Shown: positions 1 to 5,460 of the stretch, piece after piece
Layout of the letters: every line of letters starts with the position of its first letter
Position numbering within the stretch: position 1 is the first letter of the stretch
Assembly (NCBI GenBank): GCA_018240935.1
Contig: JAFEEV010000108.1
Coordinates: 1 to 8,307, forward strand
Direction of reading: 5' to 3'
Length of the DNA stretch: 8,307 nucleotides
DNA from: Pseudomonadota bacterium
GTDB taxonomy: Bacteria > Pseudomonadota > Gammaproteobacteria > Burkholderiales > Nitrosomonadaceae
The notes under the pieces: generated by a model
Database searches by the model: none
Seen by the model: only the letters and a program-made list of their open reading frames with translations
What the model was told of the DNA's origin: nothing
Made by a program: the position numbers and the translations under genes

Positions 1-81
1 AAAATTAAGTTGCCAGATGGCACCGAAGTTGAAGGGGAGGTGATTCTCGAGAAGAATGAACGAAGTGCTGGTTCCGAATAA
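1..81 (+). CDS. C-terminal end of an unidentified protein (5' end outside window)
   Basis: Forward frame 1 is open from the window edge to TAA at 79-81 and encodes 26 residues, KLPDGTEVEGEV in the middle and ending NERSAGSE. The other two forward frames stop by base 43. The tail is hydrophilic and charged, with a turn-like PDGTEVEGEV segment that could be a beta hairpin. It matches no family I can name. It points toward the EEP gene, and a strong inverted repeat follows 39 bases after the stop. A real gene end is likely but not certain on this length. Confidence 0.45.
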   Translation, partial: KIKLPDGTEVEGEVILEKNERSAGSE

Positions 82-120
82 ATTATCGGGATATCCAAAT
101 ATACCCAAGAAACCAAGAAT

Positions 121-161
121 CTGTCATCCGGCGGAAGCCAGAGCATTCCGTCGGATGACAG
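121..161. repeat. REP-like 16-bp inverted repeat between convergent genes
   Basis: CTGTCATCCGGCGGAA (121-136) pairs with TTCCGTCGGATGACAG (146-161) across a 9-base loop, with one G-U pair in 16. There is no T-run to the right. To the left the complementary strand is only mildly T-rich. It lies between the end of the rightward partial gene and the end of the leftward EEP gene. That position and structure fit a dispersed REP-type element or a bidirectional transcript-end stabiliser. No second copy occurs in this window. Confidence 0.6.
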
Positions 162-209
162 TGATAAATGGCATCAATTTATATGATAAGTCTATACTGT
201 TTCTGATTT

Positions 210-235
210 GACGGATCGTCCTTCGATCATCCGTC
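210..235. other. Second inverted repeat downstream of the EEP gene
   Basis: GACGGAT (210-216) pairs with ATCCGTC (229-235). Inside it, GATCG and CGATC around TCCTT form an alternative short stem. It lies 48 bases beyond the stop of the leftward EEP gene, so it could end or protect that transcript. Neither side carries a clear T-run, which weakens an intrinsic-terminator reading. Confidence 0.35.
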
Positions 236-283
236 CTACAAGTTGAAAACAAACCGCCAAAATGATAAACGCATTCCACGCCC

Positions 284-2482
284 TTACCGGTTCGGATTCC
301 GGCTCAACTTGTAACTGATCTGATACTCCGCACCTTCCGCTTCGATGATGAGCGACGATTCCCGGCTGTTTTCGCTTTTTTTCAATGCGGGAATTGTGGC
401 GGTGAAGGGGCCGTCGTCGTCTTCGCCGTTGTCCAGTTCGAATACGGTAATGTTGAGCCGGTCGCTAAATGCAGTATTTTTCGGGTAATAAGAATTGAGC
501 ATGCGCCGTTCGTCGTCGTCGAAGTCTTCGTCGGTGAAGTCGAGGAAGTTGGTGGCCATGTCGTCGGCGGTCATGGTGAGGTGGATTTCATCCGCGCCCA
601 GGCCGCTTTGATCTTCGATGCTGTAGATTTCCAGGTGGTTCAGGTAGGAAATACTGTAGCGATAGCCCGCCAGGAATTCATAGTCCGTTATCTGGCTGCG
701 TTCCAGCAGTATGTAAATATCCTTGATGCCGGCAGCGCGGTCATAGCCGATCAGCGTGAGTGCGTCTTCGTTGGATGCCCGCTCAAAAGATGCCGGGGCG
801 TCGATGCCTTCAAACAGGCTAAGGCGGATTTTGCGGTTAAAATCGTTTTGGATGTAAAACTGTACGGGATAAGGATTACCGCTCAATAGTTGTTCCGCGA
901 GCGGTGCGCGGAACCAGCATTCGTCATTTTTGCCGTTTTTCTGGCCGACCGGCAGCTGTGGATCCTTGGGATCGTCGTTCGGCAATAAGCCGATGGCGAG
1001 GAAACGGTTTTCACCGGTGTGTTTGATGAAGGAAAAAGCGATGTTGCCGGTGAATTGCTCTTCTCTTTCAGCAGCTTTCAGGCGGATGAACATCGGCCGG
1101 TGCACGTCGACCTGATCGCCCGTGTCGGCAAGCTGGAATTCGTGTTGCAGACTGTTCAGCCAATCGTTGTCGAGTCCCAATTCGCTCCATTTGACCTGAT
1201 TGTACGGATCGATTTTGGTCGACATAGCGTTCTCAAAATAAAATGCGGCTTCCAGATTGGGCGAATAAGTGAACGTGTACGTGCCCGGTTCGCGGATGTA
1301 AATCCACTGGAACACGCCGGGGGAGGGGATTTTCAGATCGTTGGCGATGTTGACTTTGACCAATGAATCCGGCGCTTGAAAATGCACAAAATCGCTTTGG
1401 ATTTTAGCTTGGTTCGGCGTGTTGTACGGGAACTGCCAATGCACTTGCGCCAGAATGCCTTTGTGGTCACTTTGGATTCGTTCGAATGCCATATCCAGCG
1501 CGGAAAAATTCGACGGCAGAATGCGCATGTGCTGCGCCACCAGACGGCGCGGTGTTTCGCCCATGACATCGGTGCGTTGCTTCGGAAAGCAGATGTAATC
1601 CAGCCGCTCTTTCAATCCCGCCGGCAAATGCTCGCCTTCTTTCAGATTGGTGTTGGTCAAGCCGGGATCGGCTTCCATGAAAGCGCCCGGCGGCGTTATG
1701 AAGGTGCGCCAGCCGTCGATCAATTGTCCGGTGAAAATCAGCTGGTTTTGCCGGAAGGGAATGCCTTGCGCGGAATTATTGTACGGGCCGCCGTTGTTGA
1801 TGAAGACATTGGTCCATTCGCCATGGCCATCGGTGGAGTAGGGCGGCGTATCGCCACGGATGTTCAAATCACCGAGTACGATGACTTTGTCCCAGTTGGC
1901 GTTGTCTTCCGGCGCGCCGATGAGTTCGATCAACGCGCCTTCGATGATTTTCAATTGCCGCAGACGGATGACGTGGTGTTCGCCGACTTCTTCGTAAAAC
2001 GCCTGTAAGTGCGTCAAGGCGATAGTGACGGCTTCAAAGTGCAGGCCGGTGCTGATCTGCACGATGGCCACGCCTTTTTCCGCCAGGCCGTCATTACCGG
2101 CGCTCATCGGGTAAAAAAGACCGCTTTGATAGGGGTAAAACCGGCTGCGGTTATTGGAAAAGTTGTTGTCCGACGGCGGCAATTCGCGCAACTCGAATTT
2201 GCTGAATATTGCCAATCCGCCATCGTCCAGATCGCCGCTGCCACCGTTGAACGATACGATGTAATGCGGGTAGAGAGGCTTCAGTCCATTTTCCAGAATC
2301 TCTTTGGCATCTTCATTATCCGCTTCGTTGAACACCACCACGTCGGGATGCTCGTCAAACGCGAAATTACCGGGATCGAGCGCTTTGACCGCCGCTTCCG
2401 CGCGCCATTCGGCATCGCTGTGAGGGCCAGCAGGCCAGGCTTGCGCCTGGATGTTCATGGTGAGGATTCGGATGTTTCGCAT
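284..2482 (-). CDS. EEP-superfamily phosphodiesterase (neutral sphingomyelinase-like) with long C-terminal extension
   Basis: The 732-residue product has an N-terminal endonuclease/exonuclease/phosphatase (EEP) domain at about 1-350. The usual metal and catalytic positions are present: N10 in LTMN, E53 in FNEAD, H158 in LTHLQ, D205 and N207 in GDLN, D295 in RLDYI and the SDH triad 338-340. GGLAIFSKF (88-96) resembles the strand seen in neutral sphingomyelinases and related phosphodiesterases. From about 350 on the protein is predicted mostly beta. Residues 385-490 look like a PPC-type beta sandwich. Residues 610-732 look C2-like, with GADEIHL, FELDNGEDDD and an acidic run near 650-658. No signal peptide or membrane segment is visible, so it is probably cytosolic unless exported by another route. 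ATG at 2482 follows AAGG at a spacing of 8. The gene starts 52 bases after the lipid-kinase-like gene on the same strand and is probably cotranscribed. The EEP fold is sure. The substrate (phospholipid, phosphoinositide or nucleic acid) is not. Confidence 0.85.
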   Translation of the reverse strand: MRNIRILTMNIQAQAWPAGPHSDAEWRAEAAVKALDPGNFAFDEHPDVVVFNEADNEDAKEILENGLKPLYPHYIVSFNGGSGDLDDGGLAIFSKFELRELPPSDNNFSNNRSRFYPYQSGLFYPMSAGNDGLAEKGVAIVQISTGLHFEAVTIALTHLQAFYEEVGEHHVIRLRQLKIIEGALIELIGAPEDNANWDKVIVLGDLNIRGDTPPYSTDGHGEWTNVFINNGGPYNNSAQGIPFRQNQLIFTGQLIDGWRTFITPPGAFMEADPGLTNTNLKEGEHLPAGLKERLDYICFPKQRTDVMGETPRRLVAQHMRILPSNFSALDMAFERIQSDHKGILAQVHWQFPYNTPNQAKIQSDFVHFQAPDSLVKVNIANDLKIPSPGVFQWIYIREPGTYTFTYSPNLEAAFYFENAMSTKIDPYNQVKWSELGLDNDWLNSLQHEFQLADTGDQVDVHRPMFIRLKAAEREEQFTGNIAFSFIKHTGENRFLAIGLLPNDDPKDPQLPVGQKNGKNDECWFRAPLAEQLLSGNPYPVQFYIQNDFNRKIRLSLFEGIDAPASFERASNEDALTLIGYDRAAGIKDIYILLERSQITDYEFLAGYRYSISYLNHLEIYSIEDQSGLGADEIHLTMTADDMATNFLDFTDEDFDDDERRMLNSYYPKNTAFSDRLNITVFELDNGEDDDGPFTATIPALKKSENSRESSLIIEAEGAEYQISYKLSRNPNR

Positions 2483-2522
2483 GATGGGGGCCTTTTAGTT
2501 GGATGATGGATAGAGTAGCGCA

Positions 2523-2538
2523 GTGATCGCCGGATCAC
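2523..2538 (-). other. Small hairpin across the stop codon of the lipid-kinase-like gene
   Basis: GTGATC (2523-2528) and GATCAC (2533-2538) form a perfect 6-bp stem around a 4-base loop, and the stem includes the TGA stop of the upstream gene. No T-run follows on the minus strand, so it is not a convincing terminator. It might modulate expression of the downstream EEP gene, but it is short enough to be chance. Confidence 0.25.
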
Positions 2539-3281
2539 AAATAATGAAAAATCCCTATCAGCGAAGCGCCTCCGGTGGCGTAAATCAGCGGGCTGTCCCA
2601 GGTGTGCGGAGAAAAAGCTTCGGCTAGAGTAATCAGAATCGGCAGGAGAATCAGCGCGGCGATCAGCTGGGTGGAGTTGAAATAAGGGTGAAATGCCAAT
2701 ACGGCGATGAACGTCGTTAGCCACACGCATGCGCTGCCGGCATAACTTCGCACGTATTTTTGCCGGGTGAAAAGCGCATAGGTGGTGTATTTTCGGGCGC
2801 CGAATCGGATGCCGACAGGTTCCGCCAGGCCGTCGCCGACACCGTTGGCGATCATGATGATCATGATGAGCGGCAACATTTCGCGGCTTTCGAAGTAGAT
2901 CAGCAGGGGAATGAGCACCAGGTAGCTGGCGATAAATTGGGTATAAAGCCAGGTCAGCGTCCATGGCCGGTCTTCCGGCCGGTCGAACGAACTGAACATC
3001 ACGAACAGCGTTCTGAATTTATTTCGCAGCGGCGCGATGAAAAATGTCAGAAAAATGAAGGCGCAGATGAGATCGATGAAAAAGGTTGCCGGGCTGTACG
3101 GGTATTCGATGATCAATGACAGTAAGGTTGGAAGAAAGAAGAAGGCGAAATGGTTTACTTTGCGCGTGTAATTGACTTTAACGTTGCGATGGATGACCAG
3201 TAATCCGCAAAGGTAATGAATCAAAAACAGTAATGCGTAGAAAATCGCGTGATGCAACCAAAATTCGTAGGGGATCGGCAT
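2535..3281 (-). CDS. Polytopic membrane protein of the dolichol/phytol kinase (CTP-dependent lipid kinase) type
   Basis: The 248-residue protein has about seven or eight hydrophobic segments, near 10-30, 46-60, 66-84, 112-130, 134-147, 186-198, 204-220 and 231-247. The polar landmarks match the SEC59/VTE5 and CDP-diglyceride synthase-like group. These are RKVNH (40-44) at the end of the first loop, GVGDGLAEPVG (147-157) followed by RFGARKY, RSYAGS (178-183), and an acidic AEAFSPHTWDSPL (220-232) that resembles the E...DN...P end motif. In that group these regions hold the CTP/metal site that phosphorylates a polyprenol, phytol or similar alcohol. The start at ATG 3281 has no strong ribosome binding site. 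The next in-frame Met (M95) would delete three membrane segments, so 3281 is kept. It leads a two-gene unit with the EEP gene. The family is fairly secure; the lipid substrate is unknown. A phosphatidate cytidylyltransferase-like role is the alternative. Confidence 0.72.
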   Translation of the reverse strand: MPIPYEFWLHHAIFYALLFLIHYLCGLLVIHRNVKVNYTRKVNHFAFFFLPTLLSLIIEYPYSPATFFIDLICAFIFLTFFIAPLRNKFRTLFVMFSSFDRPEDRPWTLTWLYTQFIASYLVLIPLLIYFESREMLPLIMIIMIANGVGDGLAEPVGIRFGARKYTTYALFTRQKYVRSYAGSACVWLTTFIAVLAFHPYFNSTQLIAALILLPILITLAEAFSPHTWDSPLIYATGGASLIGIFHYL

Positions 3282-3330
3282 GGGCGGAACGGTTATGACT
3301 TCATCGGTCTAGTACATCGCGTTTTTTCGC

Positions 3331-3336
3331 ATTGTA
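3331..3336 (-). promoter_or_regulatory. Possible -10 element for the lipid-kinase/EEP unit
   Basis: The minus strand reads TACAAT, five of six matches to TATAAT, about 50 bases before the ATG at 3281. No good -35 hexamer lies 16-18 bases upstream; TTGCGG is 20 bases away. This is a weak candidate, placed here mainly because the previous leftward gene has its own terminator, so this unit needs a promoter in the gap. Confidence 0.3.
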
Positions 3337-3375
3337 GCCGGTTTGCCGTGGTTTGACCGCAATTAATCCGGCGCG

Positions 3376-3420
3376 GCCATGCATGGCGATGAGTGCGACC
3401 CCAAGCTACGGAATCGCACT
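3376..3420. other. Palindrome and inverted repeat in the spacer upstream of the lipid-kinase-like gene
   Basis: GCCATGCATGGC (3376-3387) is a perfect 12-base palindrome. Immediately after it, AGTGCGA (3392-3398) pairs with TCGCACT (3414-3420). Both lie about 40-85 bases upstream of the candidate -10 for the leftward unit, where an activator could bind. No known operator is recognised. Confidence 0.3.
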
Positions 3421-3454
3421 TTGCAGTCCAATAACCCGATGAAACGGGGAAAGA

Positions 3455-3477
3455 ATAAGCCGCTCGAGGCGGCTTAT
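3455..3477 (-). terminator. Rho-independent terminator of the PRMT-like methyltransferase gene
   Basis: ATAAGCCGC (3455-3463) and GCGGCTTAT (3469-3477) make a perfect 9-bp GC-centred stem with a 5-base loop. On the minus strand the stem runs into TTATTCTTTCC, a moderately T-rich tail. It lies 32 bases beyond the TAA at 3509, so it separates this gene from the leftward unit that follows. Confidence 0.7.
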
Positions 3478-3508
3478 GAATCGATGGTGTTACGGGTGGA
3501 GTTTCCGG

Positions 3509-4474
3509 TTACAAAACACCCGCTTGATCGGCGGTTTGAGGTTGAAATGTCATGGTGAGGTTCATCATGTCGAGCGCAAATTGGGAAATCGAAACGCGCT
3601 GGCTGACATGGCGCACTTCCAGTGCGTCCGATAACGCTTTAAGAGGGGCTCCGCCCTGGTAACTGAAACGTATCGAGACTTGGTCGCCCTTGCAGACCTG
3701 GATGGGCGCGGCGAGCGGGAAAACGATGTATTGCGTGTGCCAATCGACGGTGCTGCCTGCCGTCATATTGATCGACAGAATATTTTTGGTGATGAGACGC
3801 AACGCATTCAGTTGACCGTCTTCGGTGATGAGAATTTCCCCATCGTAAGCGCAGGTCTGGCTGAACGGTTCTTCATACGACAGCAATTGAAAGACTTCAG
3901 GATCGCCGAGGCTTTTACTTCTTTCCTGAGTGCTGTAGGGATTCTGAAACAAAATCGTCGGCGCGTAGAAATCCTCGAAATGGAAGTTTTGTTGCAGCGG
4001 TTGAATCGCCTGGATGCTCGCTTCCGGCACAAAAACCGGAAGCGGACCGCCGAATTTTTCCAGATAGCGTTGTTTGAACGAATCGATGACCGGCATTTGT
4101 TTTTCACGCAACAAGCCGGTGTGCAGCATTTCACAGATCACCACATCGACCGGTTCCGGCGGCAGGTAGTGCATGGCGTCCGCCTGAATGACCTCGACTT
4201 TGTCTCCGTTGATATTTTTTGCGAGCAAGTCGCGCGCAGCTTCAACCAATTCCGGATTGCGTTCCACACAATAAACTTTGTCCGCTTTTTGCGCGGCAAA
4301 AAAAGATTGCACACCGGTGCCGCCGCCCAGTTCCAAGACTTTTGCGCCGGGTTTGACGACCCAATTGATCGCTTCTTTAAAGCTATTCATGCGGGCGCTG
4401 TCGTTCAGCATATTGTGATGGTAATGCAGCGGAATGAATTGACCGAGCTCCAAGCTATCGAATTTGTTTTTCAT
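3509..4474 (-). CDS. SAM-dependent methyltransferase resembling protein arginine methyltransferases
   Basis: The 321-residue class-I methyltransferase has SAM motif I LELGGGTG (47-54), acidic post-I residue E71 and motif II QADAM near 97-101. The order of landmarks follows the PRMT family. HHNMLNDSAR (19-28) matches the segment before the SAM fold of PRMT1, with Met, Asp and Arg at equal spacing. E115 and E124 are nine apart, as the two glutamates of the PRMT double-E loop are. A second beta-rich half (about 150-321) includes VDWHTQYIVF (243-252), which resembles the THW-loop/barrel strand. Departures are the missing YFxxY helix signature and DWH in place of THW. PRMTs methylate arginine guanidinium groups; transfer of that activity here is inference. 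ATG 4474 is chosen over 4537 because AGGA sits six bases upstream, and because the sigma-54 promoter would start transcription downstream of 4537. The gene is monocistronic. A small-molecule methyltransferase is the alternative. Confidence 0.75.
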   Translation of the reverse strand: MKNKFDSLELGQFIPLHYHHNMLNDSARMNSFKEAINWVVKPGAKVLELGGGTGVQSFFAAQKADKVYCVERNPELVEAARDLLAKNINGDKVEVIQADAMHYLPPEPVDVVICEMLHTGLLREKQMPVIDSFKQRYLEKFGGPLPVFVPEASIQAIQPLQQNFHFEDFYAPTILFQNPYSTQERSKSLGDPEVFQLLSYEEPFSQTCAYDGEILITEDGQLNALRLITKNILSINMTAGSTVDWHTQYIVFPLAAPIQVCKGDQVSIRFSYQGGAPLKALSDALEVRHVSQRVSISQFALDMMNLTMTFQPQTADQAGVL

Positions 4475-4532
4475 AGGGATTCCTAAAAGATTTGATACCG
4501 CAGGTTGATCATGAGTTAACGTGAGCACTAAC

Positions 4533-4549
4533 AGCAACGATCATGCCAA
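4533..4549 (-). promoter_or_regulatory. Sigma-54 (RpoN) promoter for the PRMT-like gene
   Basis: The minus strand reads TTGGCATGATCGTTGCT. This gives the sigma-54 -24 GG and -12 GC exactly ten bases apart, within TGGCA-N6-TTGCT, close to the consensus TGGCAC-N5-TTGCA. The inferred start is near 4522, leaving a leader of about 48 bases before the ATG at 4474. Sigma-54 promoters need an AAA+ enhancer-binding protein, so expression should be tightly conditional. Confidence 0.65.
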
Positions 4550-4657
4550 TCAGCGGAGAGCTTTATACTGGCTGCATTGGCGCTTTCTCATCAGTGTTGA
4601 TTGATCGATAAACCAAAGGCGGGAGCGGCAAATATTGCCGCAGGCAGGGCTTGAATA

Positions 4658-4724
4658 GCCGGTCAATTAGCCGGGCCGCCGAGTGGCATGGTGCGCGTCA
4701 GTGCCGGCCAATTTCGCGCAGCCG
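4658..4724. repeat. Two imperfect GCCGG-CAATT repeats upstream of the sigma-54 promoter
   Basis: GCCGGTCAATT followed by AGCCGG (4658-4674) recurs as GCCGGCCAATT followed by CAGCCGG (4703-4724), 45 bases apart. They lie about 135-200 bases upstream of the inferred sigma-54 start, the distance at which enhancer-binding proteins usually bind. The link to that promoter is inference. Confidence 0.35.
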
Positions 4725-4793
4725 GATCTGCAAATACGCCATGCCGGACACGCCAAGCATGCGCAATTGCGCTATTTAGAGGCTTTTTTCCGC

Positions 4794-4814
4794 AGTGCTC
4801 GTAAGACGAGCGCT
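4794..4814 (+). other. Hairpin in the non-coding region, possible terminator
   Basis: AGTGCTCGT (4794-4802) pairs with ACGAGCGCT (4806-4814) around a 3-base loop, with one G-U pair. The rightward tail is TCTTGCC, too short a T-run for a confident terminator. No gene ends nearby in either direction, so its role is unclear. A TTTTTT run lies just before it at 4784-4789. Confidence 0.3.
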
Positions 4815-4858
4815 TCTTGCCGCATGATACGATCATTGACGTTAGTGAATAAATACGC

Positions 4859-4896
4859 AAAAAAATTTTTAATTCTCGCTAAAGTTGCGAAAAATT
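4859..4896. promoter_or_regulatory. Spaced A/T tracts upstream of flhDC, possible DNA bend
   Basis: A7T5 (4859-4870) and A5TT (4890-4896) have centres about 29-30 bases apart, near three helical turns. They sit in the most A/T-rich part of the spacer. Such tracts curve DNA and attract nucleoid proteins of the H-NS/MvaT type, which regulate flhDC in enteric bacteria. A role here is inferred. Confidence 0.3.
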
Positions 4897-4963
4897 CGAC
4901 CGCTATCAGTGCTGCCCGATCTGTCATCTCATCCCCAATCCGCATAAAATAAGGCGCTCCCCG

Positions 4964-5003
4964 TGTAGGCGAAATTCCTACATTGTGATAGGAAGATTAC
5001 CTA
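4964..5003. promoter_or_regulatory. Tandem TAGG-N7-CCTA operators upstream of flhDC
   Basis: TGTAGG-N7-CCTACA (4964-4982) is a perfect dyad. TAGG-N7-CCTA (4989-5003) repeats the same core and spacing 23 bases downstream. Response regulators of the NarL/FixJ class bind short inverted heptamers of this kind: the Bordetella BvgA half-site is TTTCCTA-like, and the enteric RcsAB box, which controls flhDC, is TAAGAAT-ATTCCTA-like. Two matching copies 108-147 bases before the flhD ATG argue for a real operator. The binding protein is unknown. Confidence 0.55.
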
Positions 5004-5019
5004 ACTGCATTTAAGCTCA

Positions 5020-5048
5020 ACTTCCATTTACTTCCACTGCTCCATAAT
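5020..5048 (+). promoter_or_regulatory. Candidate flhDC promoter region with ACTTCCA repeats
   Basis: CATAAT (5043-5048) matches the -10 consensus at five of six positions. The -35 position (about 5020-5025) has no good TTGACA, as expected of an activator-dependent promoter. ACTTCCA occurs twice ten bases apart (5020-5026 and 5030-5036), one helical turn. With a start near 5055, the two upstream dyads would be centred near -59 and -82, which suits class-I activation. Confidence 0.35.
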
Positions 5049-5110
5049 TGAAAATTTCACCTGTGCGTTACGGTGTTTTAATTCAAATTTTTAATGAAAG
5101 GGGCGATGAA

Positions 5111-5428
5111 ATGGAAACCAATCAACTGCTAGATGAAATCAGAGACATCAATCTAAGTTACTTATTACTGGCAAAACAAATGTTGCACGACGACAGGGTC
5201 TCGGCGATGTACCGATTGGGAATTAACCAGGACATAGCGGATATTCTGGACAGATTGAGTTCCGCGCAACTCATTAAAATGGCGGCTTCCAATATGTTGC
5301 TTTGCCGTTTTCGTTTTGACGATCGATTGATTGCGGATATGCTGTCGAACGATAGTCGCGATCAATCCGTTACCAAATCACACGCGGCTATTTTAATGGC
5401 GGGAAAACCTGCGGAAGCCGTTGCTTGA
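5111..5428 (+). CDS. flhD: Flagellar transcriptional regulator FlhD
   Basis: The 105-residue product aligns throughout with E. coli FlhD (116 residues). Shared segments include DINLSYLLLA (12-21), SAMYRLGIN (31-39) and LLCRFRFD (63-70), with C65 at the position of the E. coli inter-subunit disulfide cysteine. FlhD dimers combine with FlhC as the heterohexameric activator of flagellar class II promoters; FlhD itself binds DNA weakly. ATG 5111 is chosen over the TTG at 5048 because AAAGGGG precedes it at seven bases and homology begins there. The tail after residue 90 is shorter and unlike E. coli. flhC follows after 32 bases. The long leader and the dyads upstream suggest control at transcription. 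Confidence 0.95.
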   Translation: METNQLLDEIRDINLSYLLLAKQMLHDDRVSAMYRLGINQDIADILDRLSSAQLIKMAASNMLLCRFRFDDRLIADMLSNDSRDQSVTKSHAAILMAGKPAEAVA

Positions 5429-5460
5429 GCTTAAATTAAACATCAGTAGGAGGAGATATC

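Larger units (their letters stand above)
4550..4960. other. Non-coding region between the PRMT-like gene and flhDC
   Basis: No convincing gene lies in these 411 bases. The open frames of 65 and 89 codons have atypical compositions and no recognisable motif. The region holds GCCGG/CAATT repeats, a 12-base palindrome GCGCAATTGCGC (4761-4772), a hairpin at 4794-4814 and A/T tracts near 4859-4896. It probably serves as regulatory DNA for the two divergent transcription units. Confidence 0.6.

Noticed and set aside
500..535. GTC/TCG-rich low-complexity tract resembling a microsatellite
   Set aside because: It encodes the acidic DEDFDDDE segment of the EEP protein and stays in frame.
1376..2008. 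Long forward open frame (210 codons) inside the EEP gene
   Set aside because: It is the complement-strand shadow of the EEP reading frame. The minus-strand frame carries the complete catalytic motif set across it.
2849..2869. ATCATGATGATC repeat-like stretch
   Set aside because: It is explained by the coding of alternating Ile and Met residues (IMIIMI) in a membrane segment.
3680..4486. Forward open frame of 268 codons opposite the PRMT-like gene
   Set aside because: It is antisense to a gene with clear methyltransferase motifs, and its product has no recognisable domain.
4475..4537. Extra 21 N-terminal codons for the methyltransferase
   Set aside because: The upstream ATG lies before the predicted sigma-54 start, whereas ATG 4474 has a well-placed AGGA and begins at a sensible family position.
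4663..4952. Open frames of 65 codons (minus) and 89 codons (plus) between the PRMT-like gene and flhD
   Set aside because: They overlap each other on opposite strands, lack good ribosome binding sites, and have compositions and motifs unlike any real protein. The region is better read as regulatory DNA.
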